A DNA stretch of 64,000 nucleotides from Bombardia bombarda (lineage: Eukaryota; Ascomycota; Sordariomycetes; Sordariales; Lasiosphaeriaceae), in contig JAULSR010000001.1 in the NCBI GenBank assembly GCA_030512295.1, forward strand, positions 8,517,001 through 8,581,000, given 5' to 3'. How positions within the stretch are numbered: the stretch's first letter is position 1; each line of letters begins with the position of its first letter. Of the stretch, positions 54,715 to 64,000 are shown in pieces. Both the position numbers and the translations under genes were made by a program. The notes below the pieces were generated by a model. The model saw only the letters and a list, made by a program, of their open reading frames with translations, searched no databases and was not told the DNA's origin.

Positions 54715-57257
54715 TCCAGGGGTGGTGATTTAAGGATAGGTGGTGTTGTTCACTTCAAATTTCTGGGATTTCTTTCTGTTTAGAACATGGATGCATCTGA
54801 GATACCCCTCCCTTTATATCTGCTAGTCATTAGACTGCACTGCATCTAGACGGATTTAGCATGCATAGAGAGATAGCGTGGATAGATAATTGTCGCGATG
54901 GGTTCCAAGTCAGGGGTGGCTGGTGGGCGGACGAAGGTGAGCTGAGCTGAAAGGTGAAGAGATGAACGATCCAGACGGTTGGGATCGGAGATGACTCAAT
55001 CAATGTTCCACATAGCCCGATAGTAGGTGTGTTTGTTTGTACGGATCGAAAATCCCATCATCAATGCACTGTTCATCAACCACATTTCAAGAGATTATTG
55101 ACTAGGGGAGGTTCTCCTTTTTTGAAAGGGTTGATCCCTTCTTCTGTTCTTAATTTTGTGTGGTTTTCAGCTTGCGAAGCAACATGTCTCTCAGGCTCGC
55201 TACCACAACTGGACTAGTGCAGTCACAGAGAGGCTATGTGCTGCCGTACGTGTCTCATGAAACAATGTTGTGCATTCGACAACTGTTCTATTTTTGTAGG
55301 TGCGTGATAGCAAGGAACTCTGACAGCATGTTGTTCGACAACCACACGAATATCTTTTCTGCCAAGACCTCGATGGAGGGGCCAGATAACGTAGGGCAGG
55401 CAGGTGCGATAGGCTTATGCGCCAAGAAGGGGAGCTTTGAGATTCTCGGCGCAGATCTGAGCAATACTCGCCAGCTGATTGGATAAAGGAGAAATTCGGA
55501 GTTGAGCCCAGGCTCGGCTTTTCCCGAACTGGCGGACCATGCGACGCTGGCCCACAGTGCGGGACTGGACTTGGCTGACTGGCACTAAGTAAGGGGGGAC
55601 AGTGCAGTGCAGTGCCGACCCGTCTTTGGGTGGGTGAGCACTGCCCAAGCTCTCATGTTCACTTGCCCGAAGCAGTTCAATCTTTTTTTCTTCCGCAGCA
55701 GCAGCTCACAGGTTCGGAAACTGTGAAACAAACGACTGATGCAACGACTTTCTGCCTGCAGACAGTCATGCGCAAGATCCGTGAGGTATGGAAAGAGGGA
55801 TGAGAGAGAGACATTAAAAGGCGCACGAGACCATTTCGGTGAACATGAATGAATGGAAAGTCACCAAGCGAACGGGCAGAAGGACCACCACTCTGGCCCG
55901 ACGTTACAATGGATAGTCAGGCACGCACAGGGTCACAGGCTTTGTGTGTCAGTGGTCAGAGAGCCATGTGGCTGCCAGTTCCGGTCATAGGCAGCCAAGA
56001 CCACCCCGACTGGACCACTGGACCCCTGTAATCGACCCCTCTTGTGCTCTGGGAGAAAGAAAGCTTGGGCAACCTCGGGACGGAGCGAGCTCTTTGAGCA
56101 GCAGCAGCAGCAGCAGACAACCGACGATCCATAAATGGATGGAAAGTGGATGGAGCCTTATGACCCTTGCACCTGGCAAACTGCACCAGACAAGCAGAAG
56201 AAACGAGAAACAGATATTTTGCAGTTGCAGGATGGTTGGGGGCTTGGTTGCGTGCAGCGGTCAGTCGGTTCCTTGGCCCATTCTAGACCTATCTACCGAC
56301 GAGCCTAGGCAAGCTCGTATAGCGGCTAACCAACAACCGACCGACCATCGTCTTTACCATCTCCACGAAGCAAGGAAGCTTTTTTTTAGACATGGAAGCT
56401 TTAAATATTCGCTCGCCCCTCTCTGCCCCATTCTCAGCCACCGACCGCCGCCCGCGCAAGAAAGCAACAAAAAAACCGATCAACGGGAATTTTGTACAAC
56501 GGGGCCGCCAACAACACAAAGTATCCGTAATAAAACGTCACAAGGAACAAGGGCTCTAGGAAGGTAGCATCGTGAACCGCCTCCAACCCCACCTCCAGAT
56601 TCTTATTTTGCTCTTCTCTGCATAGAGAGACAGAGAGACAGAGAGACAACTCACTCATTTAATTTTAGCCTGTTCAGCCCCAAATCCACACCTGCCTACC
56701 TTATATTCCCCCAGATCTATATACCGGACAGAAGCACGTTCTAGACCGTACCATACTCTACCCCTCGTCGAAATTAGCTGGAGACAATAAGGTACGGCAA
56801 GCGGTACCCAGGTGTATTGACCCGGCAGGCCGGGGCGCCGAGGCCTACTTGTCATTAGAGTATTGTTTGCATAGACATTGCACATCGCACCTTGTTCAGA
56901 CAGGCGCAACAAATCCCTATCCGCCATCCATCGTGTCGCGTCCGTTGGGCAGGCAGACAGACGGACGGACGCGCTGAGGACTGAGTGGTCGGGACCTGGC
57001 CTTTTTTTTGTTTCTCCTGAGGTTAGATCCATCATCATTCATCCATCCATCACAAACGAATACGCTCATCTTACCTCCCATATATATACTTAGCTGCCGA
57101 TACCTACCTTACCCATGCCATCCAGTTACAGCCGTACCAGTATATCCGTCAAGTTCTCTTCTGTCGTTATAAGGAGCGAGCTGCTGCCGCCAAGCTTGAG
57201 CTTCGCATCATCCGTTCCTCACGCCCATAACCACCACCACCCTTGCCAGTTATAACC
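54715..57257. other. Long intergenic region
   Basis: About 2.5 kb with no supported gene. Contains a CAG repeat at about 56099-56117 and a GAGAGACA tandem repeat at about 56624-56650. A CT/CCA-rich leader-like sequence at 57040-57257 precedes the SGNH gene. Confidence 0.5.
56624..56650. repeat. GAGAGACA tandem repeat
   Basis: Three near-perfect 8-bp units. Simple repeat without coding role. Confidence 0.8.
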
Positions 57258-58151
57258 ATGATCTTCTCCATAGGCTCACTGTTCCTAGGTCAGTTCACTC
57301 GCCCCACATCCCCCCCTTTTCCCCCCTTTCTTTCTTTCTGTCTCCCCTCCCCTCAAAAACTAACACCCTACCCAGCCCTCTCCTCCCCCATGGCCCACCA
57401 AGGCGTCGCCGTCAGCCACGCCGGCCTCGGCCTGCGCGCCACCGCCCCCCTCGGCAACGGCGTCCCCCTGCGCATCATGCCGCTCGGCGCCTCCATCACC
57501 TACGGCCAGGCCTCGACCGACGGCAACGGCTACCGCGCCGACCTGCGCGCGCAGCTCGCCCCTCCCACGGGCGGCGGCGGAGGCGGCGGCGGCGGCAACC
57601 CCGTCAACATGGTCGGCTCCGTGCAGCACGGCACCATGAAGGACAACGACGTCGAGGGCTGGCCGGGCTACCGCATCGAGCAGGTCCACGCCAAAGCCAA
57701 CCTCTCCGTCCCGCGCTTCAAGCCCAACGTCGTCTTGGTGAATGCAGGCACCAACGACGCGCTGCAGGCGAGCAACATCACCACGGCCGGCCAGCGGCTC
57801 GAGCGCATGCTGGCGGATGTGTGGGCCATGAGTCCTCGTGCAGCGGTGGTGCTGAGCACGCTGCTGATTAATAAGAATGTAGCCGTGGAGGGAAGGGTGG
57901 TGACGATTAACGGGCAGATCAGGGCGCTGGTGACGAAGCTGCAGCGGGCGGGGCGGAAGGTGGTGCTGGCGGAGATGCACGCGGGCGATGGGCCGCAGGC
58001 GGGGGATATGTTTGACGACACGCATCCGAATGATGTGGGGTATAGGAAGATGGCGAATATTTGGTTTGCGGCGCTGGTGACGGCCAGTGATAGCGGGTGG
58101 TTGGTCGCGCCCGAGTTTGTGGCTGGGTTACCGGATGATGGGGGCGCATAG
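57258..58151 (+). CDS. Secreted SGNH-fold esterase (CE3-like), GAS variant of block I
   Basis: Two exons, 57258-57288 and 57376-58151, spliced GTCAGT...CCCAG so that a signal peptide forms across the joint (MIFSIGSLFLALSS); 268 residues. The SGNH blocks are RIMPLGASITYG with Ser50, VEGWPGYRIEQ, LVNAGTNDALQ with Asn137, and DDTHPNDVGY with Asp225/His227. Block I has Ala where GDS is usual; the nucleophilic Ser is intact and this variant occurs among fungal members, so activity is still likely. A run of nine glycines (about residues 76-84) interrupts the N-terminal region. It is a distant relative of the CE3 esterase at 18081. An acetyl-ester substrate in plant wall or other polysaccharide is inferred from the family. 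Confidence 0.85.
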   Translation: MIFSIGSLFLGQFTRPTSPPFPPFLSFCLPSPQKLTPYPALSSPMAHQGVAVSHAGLGLRATAPLGNGVPLRIMPLGASITYGQASTDGNGYRADLRAQLAPPTGGGGGGGGGNPVNMVGSVQHGTMKDNDVEGWPGYRIEQVHAKANLSVPRFKPNVVLVNAGTNDALQASNITTAGQRLERMLADVWAMSPRAAVVLSTLLINKNVAVEGRVVTINGQIRALVTKLQRAGRKVVLAEMHAGDGPQAGDMFDDTHPNDVGYRKMANIWFAALVTASDSGWLVAPEFVAGLPDDGGA

Positions 58152-58270
58152 GGTGCGTTTTCTTCGAGAACAGTGACGAGGGCGACGACGAGGGCGACGG
58201 CGACGGTGGTGGAGACGGTGGTGGTGACGAGGACGGTGGTGGAGGCGAGGACGACGACGGTGGGGGGTGG
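58152..58270. repeat. GAC/GTG-rich low-complexity tract after the SGNH stop codon
   Basis: Irregular repeats of GACGACGAGGGCGACGG and GGTGGTGGAGACGG follow the stop codon. Read in the gene's own frame beyond the TAG they encode a Thr/Val/Arg-rich stretch up to TGA at 58287-58289. Probably simple-sequence expansion. Confidence 0.6.
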
Positions 58271-60825
58271 AGGGCGGTATATAAGATGAGGAGGGAGGGG
58301 GGTGGTTGTGTTTGTGTGCTTAGCGGGCGGTTGCTGGTGGTTAGTTGGATTTTATTCTTCTTGGGTACCCAGTTGGTGATATTATATCGGCAGCTGGCTG
58401 AGTCTTTGGCTGTTAGGATGAAGATGTTGAGCGCTTGTATATGCTTTGTTAGTGTCATTGGATTTTCGTATGGATGGAGTATGCATGGATCAGGGAGTAT
58501 GGAGTTAACTATGATGAGCCATATTTGTCGGTCGACTATAGGTCAAATTTTGAGGCGGTACTGCTGGCTGTTTGCTTTGCGTCTTGGGCGTAGACTAGGT
58601 GGCTCATATATGAGACCAGGTTAGCCAAATGGCTGGTCAGGTCCTTCAGGTTGTCAGGTTAGCCTGTTATTGATTCTGATCGGCGAGTAGCTTGGATAGG
58701 CACTTACATGAAGACTTCCTCTGTGTATTGAAATCGCGGCCTTCTCTGCCATGGAGTGAAAGGTTGATGTATAAAGTAACCCGGTGTTTTGGGAGTTGGT
58801 GAGCAAATGGTCGTCCCCTATGCCACGTCCTAGCCGAAGCGCCATCTCCCACTCCATTCCCGTGCATGAACGACCCGTCGTTGGTATTGGCATTTGTCTC
58901 GGGTAGCCAACAAGTTGTTAAGTAGCGAATGCAATCATTGATAGCGGGCGGGATATTGTGCTCCAGGAATGGGCTGGAATGTGATGAGTCGGGTATTCGC
59001 GGTAATAGGGGTGGATGACATGAAGCCAGAGACGCTCGGTTTGTTGACATATGTGAATATTCCCCTTTTGGGCAACCCCTTTCCCTTTCCTGCTTTATCA
59101 GTTGCCCAGGGCACGGAATATGACGTTTTCAGCACACCTCATATCTCCCGTGTAACAAACGGGCTCCGGGCCGAGGGAGATGTAGAAAGGTCCGTGGTAC
59201 CTGAAGACATCGTAAATAAGGTAGCACACAAACTCGGCCTCGGTAATTTTGAGAACATATCCGCGGTTCTTTACCACTTAAGCTTCTTTCTTTTCTTTAA
59301 TTTCCTTTATTCCGCTCTTCATCATGATTGAAAACCGACGTCACAGCTCTTCTAGTTGCAGCTTGATGCCGAGTGCGGCCCGAACCCACGGCTCGGCTCG
59401 GTTCGTTTTCGTTCGGATCGAGATGAAGATGATGGTGATATTGTGACGTTTCCCATCTCGAGCCACAATTTCAAGATGACCAGACGAAACAAAAAGATAT
59501 CCCTTGTTTGTATATGCTGCAACTGTTCTCTAATGAAGAAAGAAAAACAAAAGAACTTGAATCTTGGAAGCTAGTGAAAAAGAAATCCCCCCTAATGAAT
59601 ACAACCAGTGATGCCGTCATGCATTTGATTAAACTGGCCGAAGACCACGTGAAATCTTCATAATATACCGACATGGCTTTGATGAAGCGGGGAAGTTTGA
59701 ACGTTAAATCTGTGTGTGTGTGTGTGTGTTTGTGTATCATTTAACTACATGAAAATATAATGGCTGCGCCGCCAATGCGACCTACCCAATACATGTGCAC
59801 ACACACATAAACACACACTTCCATCCGTATCGGTCGATAAGACAAGCCGCCACCAAAAGCCGAGTTCGCCACATCTCCCCGTTTAGGTTGATAAAATAGC
59901 CGAGAGGAGAAGACAGAGAAGTGATAACGCACAGAATTCCAAGCTTTTATATTTTTTGCAACATTGGATTCATTGGATTCATTCACTTCCATGTGAAATA
60001 CTCATGAAACAATTAGTAGCCATAATAGAAAAGATTGAATGATGAGGCTTTTTTTTGTCAGATGTAATGTAAATTGCAGTGTTAATGCACCTGCATCCCG
60101 GCAGCATGTTGATGATGATCGGAACCAATGCGGTCGGCGGTCCATTGACTCAATCCAGGCGGGGGTGACGATTGTTGCTTGCATTACCACATGATAAACA
60201 TCAATTGAGGTTCAAGTGCATATGAAAGCATTTGACAACTGGGAATCGAGTGAGCCTGAAAGATCAGTGGGGAATGACATAATCAGATAGTATTCTATCG
60301 TTGCATGAATTGAGAATGTCGGACGGTATGGGTATTTTCATTTACTTTCATTTAACGATGTACTTATTGGTGATATCAACTAGAATAAACAGATGGGGCT
60401 CAATCACGTCGTTAAAATTCTTGAAAATGAAGCGAATAGTAGGCGACATTATCTCGTAATATGAGCTCTACTGCCCGTGCTTCGATACCGTTTGTCACCC
60501 ACTGGCGGAAACTCAACATCGAATGATATCACCGTGGAAACATCTATATTATGATAGTAATCTTTGATTTCGTATTCAGTATTTTCATACACGCCAAGTT
60601 ATACATAATCGATAGATCGATAGAGAATCGTTTAGTCCATACTAAAACGAGGGTATCAAAATGCAAGGTAATCCCCGGCCCCCATATCCAGCCAACGCCC
60701 TCCCAAAAAATCCACATCAGTGCGCAGAAAAACAAATCGCTGGTCCATACTCCAGCTTGCTCAGTCATCCCAGGATCACAGACCGGACAGAATTGCGATC
60801 CGGCCCGCCCACGCCGCGTAGCACC
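58271..60825. other. Long intergenic region
   Basis: About 2.5 kb, AT-rich from 59200 on, with a (GT)n microsatellite at 59711-59735. No supported gene; open frames are short and on conflicting strands. Confidence 0.5.
59711..59735. repeat. GT microsatellite
   Basis: (GT)n with one interruption (GTTTGTGT). Confidence 0.85.
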
Positions 60826-61496
60826 CTATGCCATTGCGACGTCGAGCGAATCCTCACTAGAAAGGCTTGACTGGCTATACATAAACGTCAGTCAACAAAT
60901 CAAAAGACAGCCAATAGAGACGAAATAACATACGATAACCGATTCCACTTCATCGTCCGCGCCTTCGCCACAGCCGCCTCCACCTCCAGCACCTGGGGCA
61001 ACCAGGGCTCAGAGCCAGCCTCCCAGACCCTCCAGGCCGCCTCCTGGACTTTAGCCGCGTCCGTCAGGTCGTAGACGGAGGGGTCGTCGCGCCAGAACAG
61101 GAAAATGCGGCCGAACTGGTCGTAAATGGCCTGCAGGGTCGGCTTCTCGCAGCCGCAGGCAACCGTCTTGGTCAGGATCTCGAGGACCGAGTGGGTGGTG
61201 TCACAGGTGCTGCAGATCCAGTTGACGGGGAACGACTGCTGGATCACGTCCTGGCCGCGGGCGTCGAGGGACGGGCAGGCTCGGCAGATCTCGTGGCCGC
61301 AGCTATCTCGTTTGCATGCTGCTGCTGCTGTTGATATCGATGCCCCTGTTTGGTTGGAGACGGGCTGGCGCTGGTTGCACTCACAGCACCGGCGGTGTCT
61401 TGGGCTGAAGGGGGAGCTTGTTGTTTTGATGTACGAGGGCGGTGCGGATGGAGGCTCGGTGCGTCCGGTTGTGATGATTATTGGAGAGGGGCCCAT
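60826..61496 (-). CDS. Cys/His-rich hypothetical protein (zinc-binding-like)
   Basis: Two exons, 61496-60934 and 60874-60826, giving 203 residues. The intron begins GTATGT, has a TTGACTGAC branch-like site and ends TATAG; splicing yields the C-terminus RLSQSSLSSEDSLDVAMA. Without splicing, the frame would end eleven codons later in a hydrophobic stretch. Clusters CCECNQ, CKRDSCGHEICRACP, WICSTCD and ACGCEKP hold about twelve cysteines and a histidine spaced as in zinc ribbons or degenerate RING folds. No signal peptide is seen. The C-terminal part is helical. I do not recognise a named family; a conserved fungal protein with structural zinc is the best description. Confidence 0.65.
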
Positions 61497-64000
61497 GTTG
61501 AATGTTTGTGAAAGGCGAAAACCGACAAGAGGAAGACGTGAATGGGACAGAGTAAGTGAGTAGATGTGGCCGAGGTCGAGCTTTAAGCTGGAGCTGGTCG
61601 ACCAGATAAATTTCCAGAGGATTGCCGCTCGTAGGGATGTGTGAGTGGACGTGGGGTACCCCCTGGTCCAAATCGGGGAGGTAAGGTATGCAGGGTAAGA
61701 AGGTCTCTGTAGGGTAAGCAGGCTAGGCAGAATAGGGCACCAAAAGGAGTAATCGAGCCAATTTGGAATGCCGTGGAATGCAGGGTCGGAGTCGGTTGTT
61801 GGAGGGCTCTGTTTAGACAGCACACCCAAGGTTGATATCCGGAGACGACAGGTAATGGATAGAGAGAAGTTGTGACTCTTGTCAGCAAATCGGACCGAGA
61901 AACCCGAGCTGGCGCTGGATAATTATATAAGAGAAAAAAGCGGGACGGAGTGAATTGGAGGGAACGAGGGACTGAGGGAATCGAGATGGACAGTGTGATG
62001 CACGATCTTTGACCACGATGAGCAGTTAAGGTACATTAGACATGTACAGGATACCTCTTACTTTGGTTGATTACCTCGAGATTAGCTGCCTTGACCGGAA
62101 TGGCCACCCCTCTTGCAACTTTGACAAGATGTACACTTGTACCTGGATGGATACTGTTGAGCAGGTAGGGTAGGGTAGCTGAGGGTAGGTAGTGGCCAAG
62201 CCAGTCGGACCGGGCTCTGCTTTCGGCCTTCTCACCGGCTACTTTCTAGCGCAGCGTGGTAGGTCTAAAATAAACTCGAGCTCTGCATTCACAAACCACA
62301 AACTGGCCGGTCCACAGACCACAGCTGAAGATGTATGGTAGCAGCTGTGAGCAGTGGCTGTAGTCTAGTAGTAGGTACGGTAGTAGTATTAGTAGTGTGT
62401 GTAGTGTTGCGGACTTCCCCTACTGCGGTCCCGGAGTATGATCTCTCTCCCTCAAGGCACTCTAGGTACACAGTATTGATGCCATGACAATGCATGGACC
62501 TGGACTCGGAGGGCTGTCATGATGCACGATGACGGCTGTGCCGCTGCCACGGCCGCCGCTTGTGGCTCTGTTGCTCGCAGCAGGCAGTCGCAAATCGGAA
62601 TGGACCGGGATCAGACAAAGACTCCATCACCGTATCGGCCCTCCGTATCAGTTGCATGCGGACATGTAGAGGTCGTCGGTATCTCATTAGTGAGATCATT
62701 GCTCTCCCGTTCCTTGTTGTGATCAGCCTCAAAAAGTTCGGGTGTCGGGTGCCGTGCGATAAAGCCTCTCGAGGCGGGGGTCTGTCTGCTGCTGCTGGTA
62801 GGGAAGAGGGAAGAATTGTTGGGCTGGGCTGGCTGGCTTGGCTGGCCTAGAACCAGAACTCACCGAGCCTCACCCAACGAGTCCACTGTGCACCCACTAC
62901 GCCCCGGGGCTTGTTAGCAGCATCCACCATCCGATCCTTGGACTCTGGAGTGAGTGGACGTCGGCTTTTCCCCACGCTGGAGAACCACAATGCCCGGCAT
63001 GCCCGAAGTCCACCCCTCATTCACCCATGGACTTTCGGCTCCCGAAACCCCGCTGCCATCTTACATGAACATTATAAACACCAACGACCCTCTTCTTACA
63101 TCATGACGTGAATATTGTTGATTCTTCATTTCGCCAACGGTCGGCCACTCTTGAACAATACCCAACAGCCGCGGTTTGCATTCTTGCCAACTGAACTGTG
63201 GCGGTATTTTGCGCCAAGACGAGAGGTCAGAGAGGTCAAAGAGAAAAGGGCAAGAAGAGGAGGAGGTGCGAGCGCACTGTTTTGTTGAGTTTGTTGGTGC
63301 AATTGCTTGTTTGGTGGGAGCCAAGGGCACACACACACACACAGGCGCGCACACACACACCGTGTCTTGTTAGCGCCCACCATGAATTCACCATGAATTA
63401 GATTGGCCAGCTTTGCATGCCTTGGGCCATTTGCTGTCAAGCTGTGTAGGCAGCTTAGGTTGGGACGAAAGGAAAACGGTGCTCTTGTCAGCACTTCAGG
63501 CAGGATCCGAGGAAGGATGATTTAACAGTTAGGCAAGTCTGGTTAGGTAAACTTGTTCGGCTATTTACTGTCGGAGTCGGAGTTTCTCAGACCCCACACT
63601 ATCTAATTCGAGTCGGATGCTAAAGGTCGAAGATGGGAAAGAGCAAATGGAAAATGCCCCAAGACATACCTCTCAACAACATCTGCAGGTGCGGCCCTGG
63701 TCTTCCCTTCCCCGGCCCGCGGCACCCCGCCATCCCATTCACCCATTCACCAAAACGTCCACGTGCTGTGAAGAGTGATCAGCTCCTCGCCTACCCCCAG
63801 GATCTGCTGTTACTAGAGCTTAATCTCCTGGTGTAATTTCCACATGTTTAGCCATATCTCTTAACAAGCTGCCTCAACCGTTCTCATCAACGCTCCAACA
63901 ACATTGGGCAAAGTGCAAAGTGCAGAGAGTCCAGGCATCGCAAGGTTGCTTGGGGGCCGTCTTCGGTTAGCCAGGAACCGAGCCTGTCAAGCTGTTAGTG
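61497..64000. other. Intergenic to window end
   Basis: About 2.5 kb with no supported gene. A TAG/GTAGTA-rich tract lies at 62364-62405 and an AC microsatellite at 63330-63360. The promoter of the Cys/His-rich gene lies at the left edge. Confidence 0.5.
63330..63360. repeat. AC microsatellite
   Basis: (AC)n interrupted by AGGCGCGC. Confidence 0.85.

Noticed and set aside
59711..63360. GT/AC microsatellites as possible regulatory or CRISPR-like repeats
   Set aside because: They are plain dinucleotide runs without spacers; CRISPR arrays are not expected in a fungal nuclear genome.

Overview
The window is nuclear DNA of a filamentous ascomycete. Coding stretches are GC-rich. Genes carry short introns (about 50-90 bp) with GTAAGT/GTGAGT-type donors and YAG acceptors. 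The gene families are fungal: GT32 mannosyltransferase, YVC1-type vacuolar TRP channel, GH5 mannanase, CE3 esterase, fungal PKS. The overall style suggests a Sordariomycete (inference; no marker gene was compared).

Layout. 0.5-5.5 kb: a GT32 Golgi glycosyltransferase (-) and an acyltransferase-3 membrane protein (+). 5.5-12.8 kb: repeat-bearing DNA holding three related dual-specificity-phosphatase-like genes, the first inverted and lacking its catalytic cysteine, plus two small non-coding elements with inverted repeats (6316-6590 and 12356-12596). 12.8-15.2 kb: a five-exon YVC1-like channel (-). 16.3-18.9 kb: a secreted plant-wall-degrading pair, GH5 beta-mannanase and CE3 acetyl esterase. 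22.2-23.7 kb: a Cys-rich, single-pass cell-surface protein. 25-26.1 kb: a metallo-beta-lactamase-fold (lactonase-like) enzyme. 26.7-31.2 kb: a gene graveyard with a truncated, multiply frameshifted non-reducing-type polyketide synthase and an SDR relic with in-frame TAG codons. 34.7-36.3 kb: a three-repeat Myb protein. 40.3-45.5 kb: a small membrane protein, then Ssf1/Peter Pan (-) and the DEAD-box helicase Rrp3 (+), two ribosome-biogenesis genes fired divergently from about 270 bp. 45.6-46.7 kb: a protein-kinase relic and a small secreted Cys-rich protein. 47.7-49 kb: a multispanning protein reminiscent of integral-membrane terpene cyclases. 50.2-54.7 kb: a P4-ATPase lipid flippase. 57.3-58.2 kb: a second SGNH esterase. 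60.8-61.5 kb: a Cys/His-rich hypothetical protein. The remainder is long intergenic DNA in which I see no supported gene.

Two themes stand out. First, a phosphatase-like family has expanded locally, apparently copied together with its 5' leaders, and one copy has become a pseudophosphatase. Second, several genes, including ones expected to be essential (Rrp3), are each broken by exactly one missing base, often at a short homopolymer. That looks more like consensus error than biology, whereas the PKS, SDR and kinase relics carry nonsense codons and genuinely look dead.
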